The notes beneath the pieces were generated by a model. The model worked only from the letters and a program-made list of their open reading frames with translations, did not search any database and was not told where the DNA came from. The position numbers and the translations under genes were made by a program. 17,291 nt of DNA from Burkholderiales bacterium (GTDB lineage Bacteria; Pseudomonadota; Gammaproteobacteria; Burkholderiales; Burkholderiaceae), in the NCBI GenBank assembly GCA_947372535.1, contig CANBUA010000078.1:1-17291 (forward strand), read 5' to 3'. Of the stretch, positions 13,679-17,291 are shown piece after piece (position 1 is the first letter of the stretch; every line of letters begins with the position of its first letter).

Positions 13679-15172
13679 TCAGGCTCCCTTCGATATCAAT
13701 GACCACAGGACGCCTGAGCCGATGTGCTGCTCGGCCATGTCGGCCAAGCCTTCGAACACATTGTCCAGCGAGCGCCCTACGCGTCCGAACAGTGCCTGCA
13801 TGATGCCGGGATTTTCCAGCAAACCGTGGGCATACAGGCCCATGACCGTGCCCTGCTGCCAGCCCAGCGCCTGCGCTTGTTGGTTGAACACCACCGGCAG
13901 GGCTTCTTCGCCGCAAGGCCAGGTGCGGCCGTGGTGAATCTCATAGCCTTCGAAACTCAGGCCCGACAACTGCGGCCAGGCGGTCAAGCCTGGGGCGAAC
14001 TGCCCTTGCATGGGTGCCAGCCATTTGTCGCGGTCGAACTCGGTGTGCACAGCCAGCAGGCCCAGACCATCGACGTGAGGCACCAGGCCCTCGACCTGAT
14101 GCGGGTCATCGATGCACTGACCCAGCATCTGCAAGCCGCCACAAATGCCCAGCACGCGCCCCCCGTGACGGGCATGCGCGATCACGGCTTGATCCAGACC
14201 TTGGCGGCGCATCCAGGCCAGGTCGCCCGTGGTGTGTTTGGAGCCCGGCAGGATCACCCAGTCGGCGCCATCCACATCGGACGCTTGCCGAGCCCAGCGG
14301 ATGCGCACCTGAGGGATCTGCCGCAAGGGCTGGAACTCGTCGAGGTTGCTGATGCGCGGGTAGGCCAGGATGGCGATGCGGCAGGTGATATCGCTGGGGT
14401 CTTTCTCGTGAGATGCGGCCGACCAGGCCAGGCCTTCATCGAACCAGCCGTCCTCCTCGGGCAGGCCGTGCTCGCGCCACATGGGGATCACGCCGACGGT
14501 GGGCACGCCGGTCAAGGCCTGCAACTGCGTCGGGCCGGGTGCCAACAAGGCCGCATCGCCCCGGAAGCGGTTGAGCACGAAGCCCTTGATGAGCTGGCGC
14601 TCCAGCGGCGGCAGCAACTGGCAAGTGCCATAGAGGTGGGCAAAGGCGCCGCCCCGGTCGATGTCGGTGACCAGCAGGCAGGCGGCCTGGGCTTCCAGCG
14701 CCGAGCGCATGTTGACGAAGTCGTCATCGTGCAGGTTGATCTCGGCGGGTGAGCCGGCGCCCTCCATGACCACCACGTCGAACTCGTCGATCAAATCACG
14801 CAGCGCCTGGCGCGCATGCGGCCACAGTTGCTGACTGCGTTGGCGCCAGGGCATCTGACTGAAATCGGCCCTGACCTGCCCCATCACCACCACCTGGCTG
14901 GCCGTGTCGTGCTCGGGCTTGAGCAGCACGGGGTTCATGCGGACATCGGGCGGCACCTTCGCAGCCAGCGCCTGAAAATATTGCGCCGATCCGATCTCGC
15001 CGATCTGACCGTTCAAGCCTGGCACGACGCGGGCGTTGTTGCTCATGTTCTGCGCTTTGTAAGGCGCCACCTTGAGGCCTTGACGCGCGTACCAACGGCA
15101 CAGCGCCGTGGTCAGCCAGCTCTTGCCCGCCCCGCTGGTCGTGCCCAGCACCATCACTGCCCTGGCGCTCAT
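13679..15172 (-). CDS. cobQ: Cobyric acid synthase, glutamine-hydrolysing
   Basis: CobQ (CbiP) uses glutamine and ATP to amidate positions b, d, e and g of adenosylcobyrinic acid a,c-diamide, giving adenosylcobyric acid. The 497-residue protein has an N-terminal dethiobiotin-synthetase-like ATPase domain with the loop GTTSGAGKS (10-18) and YKAQNMSNN (38-46). Its C-terminal class I glutamine amidotransferase domain has the nucleophile Cys344 in GICGGLQMLG, the CobQ signature GYEIHHG (409-415) and His449 in YAHGLLEN. The ATG at 15172 begins the conserved sequence and lies 25 bases after the cobO stop. An ATG at 15244 would add 24 unlike residues and overlap cobO, so I reject it. Its stop lies one base before cobT. 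Confidence 0.94.
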   Translation of the reverse strand: MSARAVMVLGTTSGAGKSWLTTALCRWYARQGLKVAPYKAQNMSNNARVVPGLNGQIGEIGSAQYFQALAAKVPPDVRMNPVLLKPEHDTASQVVVMGQVRADFSQMPWRQRSQQLWPHARQALRDLIDEFDVVVMEGAGSPAEINLHDDDFVNMRSALEAQAACLLVTDIDRGGAFAHLYGTCQLLPPLERQLIKGFVLNRFRGDAALLAPGPTQLQALTGVPTVGVIPMWREHGLPEEDGWFDEGLAWSAASHEKDPSDITCRIAILAYPRISNLDEFQPLRQIPQVRIRWARQASDVDGADWVILPGSKHTTGDLAWMRRQGLDQAVIAHARHGGRVLGICGGLQMLGQCIDDPHQVEGLVPHVDGLGLLAVHTEFDRDKWLAPMQGQFAPGLTAWPQLSGLSFEGYEIHHGRTWPCGEEALPVVFNQQAQALGWQQGTVMGLYAHGLLENPGIMQALFGRVGRSLDNVFEGLADMAEQHIGSGVLWSLISKGA

Positions 15173-15197
15173 GTGCTTGTCGTCTTGGCCTGCGTGA

Positions 15198-15767
15198 TCA
15201 GTCTTCGATGCCGCGCTGGGCGGGGATGCCCGCTTCATACGCATGCTTGACCTTGCGCACCTCGCTGACCGTGTCGGCGATCTCGATGACCTCGGCCGGG
15301 CAATCGCGGCCCGTGATGACGACGTGGACCTCCCGAGGGCGGTTGCGCAGCACCTCGACCACCTCCTTCAACGGCACCCAGCCGTAGATCAGCGGGTAGG
15401 TCATCTCATCGAGCACCACCAGGAAATGCTCGCCACTGGTGATGGCCGCCGCCGCACGTGCCCAGCCCTGGCGGGCCAACTCGGCCGAGTGCTCCAGGTC
15501 CTTGCTCTTCCAACTGAAGCCGTCGCCCAGTCCTTCGATGGGAATGCCCAGTTTCTCGAAAGCGCGGTGCTCACCGAAACGGGCGCTGGGCACTTTCATG
15601 AACTGGTAGACCTTGACGTCCTTGCCGCGGCCGTGGGCGCGCAGGGCCAGGCCGAAAGCCGCCGTGCTCTTGCCCTTGCCATCGCCCGTGTTGACGATGA
15701 GCAGGCCTCGGCGCTCGGCGCGTTCCTTTTGCTCGGGGGCTTCGAGGGGTGGGTTCTGGATGTCCAT
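15198..15767 (-). CDS. cobO: Cob(I)yrinic acid a,c-diamide adenosyltransferase
   Basis: CobO (BtuR/CobA type) transfers the adenosyl group of ATP to the cobalt of reduced corrinoids, both in synthesis and in salvage. The 189-residue protein has the P-loop GDGKGKST (28-35), the variant of this family, [16 protein letters not shown] (43-58), and the Walker B-like VVLDEMTY (117-124). The C-terminal region with TGRDCP (152-157) is also typical. I chose the ATG at 15767 ([10 protein letters not shown]); a 20-residue longer in-frame start at 15827 would overlap the ATPase gene. It follows the btuD-like gene after 28 bases, so newly imported corrinoid would be adenosylated by the product of the next gene in the operon. 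Confidence 0.95.
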   Translation of the reverse strand: MDIQNPPLEAPEQKERAERRGLLIVNTGDGKGKSTAAFGLALRAHGRGKDVKVYQFMKVPSARFGEHRAFEKLGIPIEGLGDGFSWKSKDLEHSAELARQGWARAAAAITSGEHFLVVLDEMTYPLIYGWVPLKEVVEVLRNRPREVHVVITGRDCPAEVIEIADTVSEVRKVKHAYEAGIPAQRGIED

Positions 15768-15795
15768 GGTTCGAATTTCTCGCTGTATCGGCAGA

Positions 15796-16569
15796 TCAAA
15801 TTTGGGGCAAGGCGACCCATTGCTCATTCACGCGAATGATGGTCACGGCTTGGTCGAAGACGGCTTCGATGGCGCGGTGAACCGCCAGGTCGTCGCGCGG
15901 GCCTTCGGCCACCACGCGGCCCTGGCTCATCACCAGGATGCGGTCGGCGGCCAGGGCCAAGGGCAGCTCGTGCAGCACGCTGACGATGCAGCGGCCTTGC
16001 GCGGCCTCTCGCTGCATCACGCGGGCGATGAGACGCTGATGCGGTGCATCCAGATGAGAGACGGGCTCGTCCAGCAGCATCACGCGCGCTTGCACGGCCA
16101 AGGCTCGTGCCAGGCTGACGCGTTGGCGCTCACCGCCAGACAGCGCGCCCAAGGTGCGCTCAGACGCCCAGGCCATGTCGGTGTCGGCCAACGCCTTGGC
16201 GATGGCGGCGCGGTCATCCGAGGTCAAGCCGGACCAGCCCAGCCAGCCTCGGTGCGGCAGGCGGCCGAGGGCCACGGTGTCTTGCACCGTCATGGTCTCG
16301 TCGCCCACGGGATCCTGGCCCAGCCAGGCCAGTTGTCTGGCCTTGGACAGATGGCCGCGTTGCCCATCAGGCATGCCTTCGCCAGCCAGGCACTCAACGG
16401 TGCCGGAGGCAGGCTTCAACAAGCCGGCCAGGCAGCGCAGCAAGGTGGACTTGCCCGCGCCGTTGGGTCCAATCACGGCCAGCCATTGGCCAGTTCGCGC
16501 CGCCATCGTTATCTTGTGCAAGACATCGCGTCCGCCGCGTTGTGCGCTCAGCGCGGTGGTTTGAAGCAT
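15796..16569 (-). CDS. btuD: Cobalamin/corrinoid ABC transporter ATP-binding protein, BtuD-like
   Basis: This cytoplasmic ATPase drives uptake of corrinoid through the BtuC-like permease. The 257-residue protein has all ABC motifs: Walker [10 protein letters not shown] (34-42), Q-loop Gln85, signature LSGGE (143-147), Walker B VMLLDEP (163-169) and the switch His200. It belongs to the FecE/BtuD/HmuV group, which also moves haem and ferric siderophores. The cobalamin role is inferred from the downstream cobO-Q-T-S-C genes. The ATG at 16569 lies eight bases after the permease stop; a TTG at 16581 overlapping that stop is the alternative. A long in-frame extension through the permease gene is a high-GC artefact. 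Confidence 0.9.
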   Translation of the reverse strand: MLQTTALSAQRGGRDVLHKITMAARTGQWLAVIGPNGAGKSTLLRCLAGLLKPASGTVECLAGEGMPDGQRGHLSKARQLAWLGQDPVGDETMTVQDTVALGRLPHRGWLGWSGLTSDDRAAIAKALADTDMAWASERTLGALSGGERQRVSLARALAVQARVMLLDEPVSHLDAPHQRLIARVMQREAAQGRCIVSVLHELPLALAADRILVMSQGRVVAEGPRDDLAVHRAIEAVFDQAVTIIRVNEQWVALPQI

Positions 16570-16577
16570 GACTTGGC

Positions 16578-17291
16578 TCAAGCCGGCCTCCGGTGCAGCA
16601 GGATCAGCAAGTAGATGCCACCCATCACGGCGGTCAGCACGCCAACGGGCAGCTCTTGTGGTGCCACCAAGCTGCGCGCCAGCACGTCGGCCGCCATCAG
16701 CAACACAGCACCCATCAGGCTGGCCGCCAGCAACAGTCGCCGGTGCTGACCACCCGCCCAAGGGCGCACCAGATGAGGCGCCACCAATCCCACGAAAGCA
16801 ATCAGGCCCGCCTGCGCGACCGCCGCCGCCGTGGCCAGGGCCATCACCGCCACCAAGGCCGCCCGCGAGGCATCCAGCGGCAGTCCCAAGCTGCGGGCCG
16901 TGTCCTCGCCCAGGCTCAAGGCATCCAGCACACGCGCCAGCATCAGCGCCAGCGGCAGGCAAACCAGCGCGACTGCGCCCATCACCCCACAAGCCGGCCA
17001 GCCCAGCATGGCGGTGTTACCCAGCATGAACGCCTGCATGACACGCCAGGCCTCGCCGGACCACACCATCATCAACTGCGTGAAGGCGCCCAGCACCACG
17101 CCCACCACCACGCCGGCCAGCAACAGACGCATGGTGTGGGCGGCGCCCCGGGCCATGAGCAAGGTCAGGGACACGCCGCCCAGCGCGCCCACGAAGGCGC
17201 AACCGGTCAGACCCAGGCGCTCCCACCAACCGGTGGACACGGCCCAGGGCATGCCCAAGGTGAGCACCAGCGCCATGCACAACCCTGCGCC
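16578..17291 (-). CDS. btuC: Cobalamin/corrinoid ABC transporter permease, BtuC-like (5' end outside window)
   Basis: This is the C-terminal 237 residues of a FecCD-family permease; roughly 90-110 N-terminal residues lie beyond position 17291. The fragment opens at GAGL, a region that in this family follows the GLLGV-type motif, and holds several membrane helices. Typical elements are RLLLAGVVVG (about 55-64), the ATPase-contacting loop LGEDTARSLGL (about 127-137), GLIAFVGLVAPHLVR (about 162-176) and the terminal ELPVGVLTAVMGGIYLLILL. BtuC and ferric-siderophore permeases are hard to tell apart by sequence alone; the cobalamin assignment depends on the operon. The periplasmic binding protein gene is not in view. 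Confidence 0.88.
   Translation of the reverse strand, partial: GAGLCMALVLTLGMPWAVSTGWWERLGLTGCAFVGALGGVSLTLLMARGAAHTMRLLLAGVVVGVVLGAFTQLMMVWSGEAWRVMQAFMLGNTAMLGWPACGVMGAVALVCLPLALMLARVLDALSLGEDTARSLGLPLDASRAALVAVMALATAAAVAQAGLIAFVGLVAPHLVRPWAGGQHRRLLLAASLMGAVLLMAADVLARSLVAPQELPVGVLTAVMGGIYLLILLHRRPA

Noticed and set aside
13724..14752. Plus-strand open frame opposite cobQ
   Set aside because: Antisense shadow of cobQ, with the same biased composition and no motif.
15768..15795. Search for a cobalamin riboswitch inside the operon
   Set aside because: The gaps between the cobalamin genes are 28 bases or less, far too short for the roughly 200-base riboswitch. If one exists it must lie upstream of btuC, outside the window.
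16570..16992. N-terminal extension of the BtuD-like ATPase through the permease gene
   Set aside because: The extra 141 residues are Gly/Ala/Arg-rich out-of-frame reading of btuC. The ABC domain begins at the ATG at 16569.

Overview
The window looks like ordinary chromosome from a high-GC betaproteobacterium of the order Burkholderiales, probably near Comamonadaceae or the Aquabacterium/Leptothrix group. This rests on the block fmdB - DUF502 - aspS - nudB - ybhP-like - clsB, the UbiJ-UbiB pair, the protein sequences, and the strong GC bias at third codon positions. No 16S rRNA gene or other taxonomic marker is present, so the placement is an inference.

Layout. (1) Positions 1-1444, minus strand: the first codons of an unidentified gene, preceded by a WcaJ-type undecaprenyl-phosphate glucose phosphotransferase that starts exopolysaccharide repeat units. 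(2) Positions 1445-1649: a divergent intergenic region. (3) Positions 1650-11132, plus strand: ubiJ, ubiB, a sodium:solute symporter, fmdB, a DUF502 membrane protein, aspS, nudB, a YbhP-like endonuclease/exonuclease/phosphatase and cardiolipin synthase clsB. (4) Positions 11152-17291, minus strand: a tightly packed cobalamin locus, read in transcription order btuC (cut by the window edge) - btuD - cobO - cobQ - cobT - cobS - cobC. It meets clsB tail to tail across 19 bp.

How the genes fit together. UbiJ and UbiB both serve aerobic ubiquinone biosynthesis. AspS makes Asp-tRNA and carries residues suggestive of the non-discriminating type. NudB acts in folate synthesis. The YbhP-like protein and ClsB form a pair also known from E. 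coli and belong to phospholipid metabolism. The minus-strand locus imports corrinoids (BtuCD), adenosylates them (CobO), amidates them (CobQ) and builds the nucleotide loop (CobT, CobS, CobC). The other late-pathway genes (cbiB, cobU) and a binding protein or receptor (btuF, btuB) are not seen here and may lie beyond position 17291.

I found no clear new biological system. The more interesting points are small: a terminator hairpin superimposed on a -10 element before fmdB, a UUCG-loop terminator wedged between aspS and nudB, a candidate leaderless ubiJ mRNA, a symporter of unknown substrate attached directly to ubiB, a repeat-built Gly/Ser tail on FmdB, and the AspRS specificity residues. There are no RNA genes, insertion sequences, CRISPR arrays or attachment sites that I can support.
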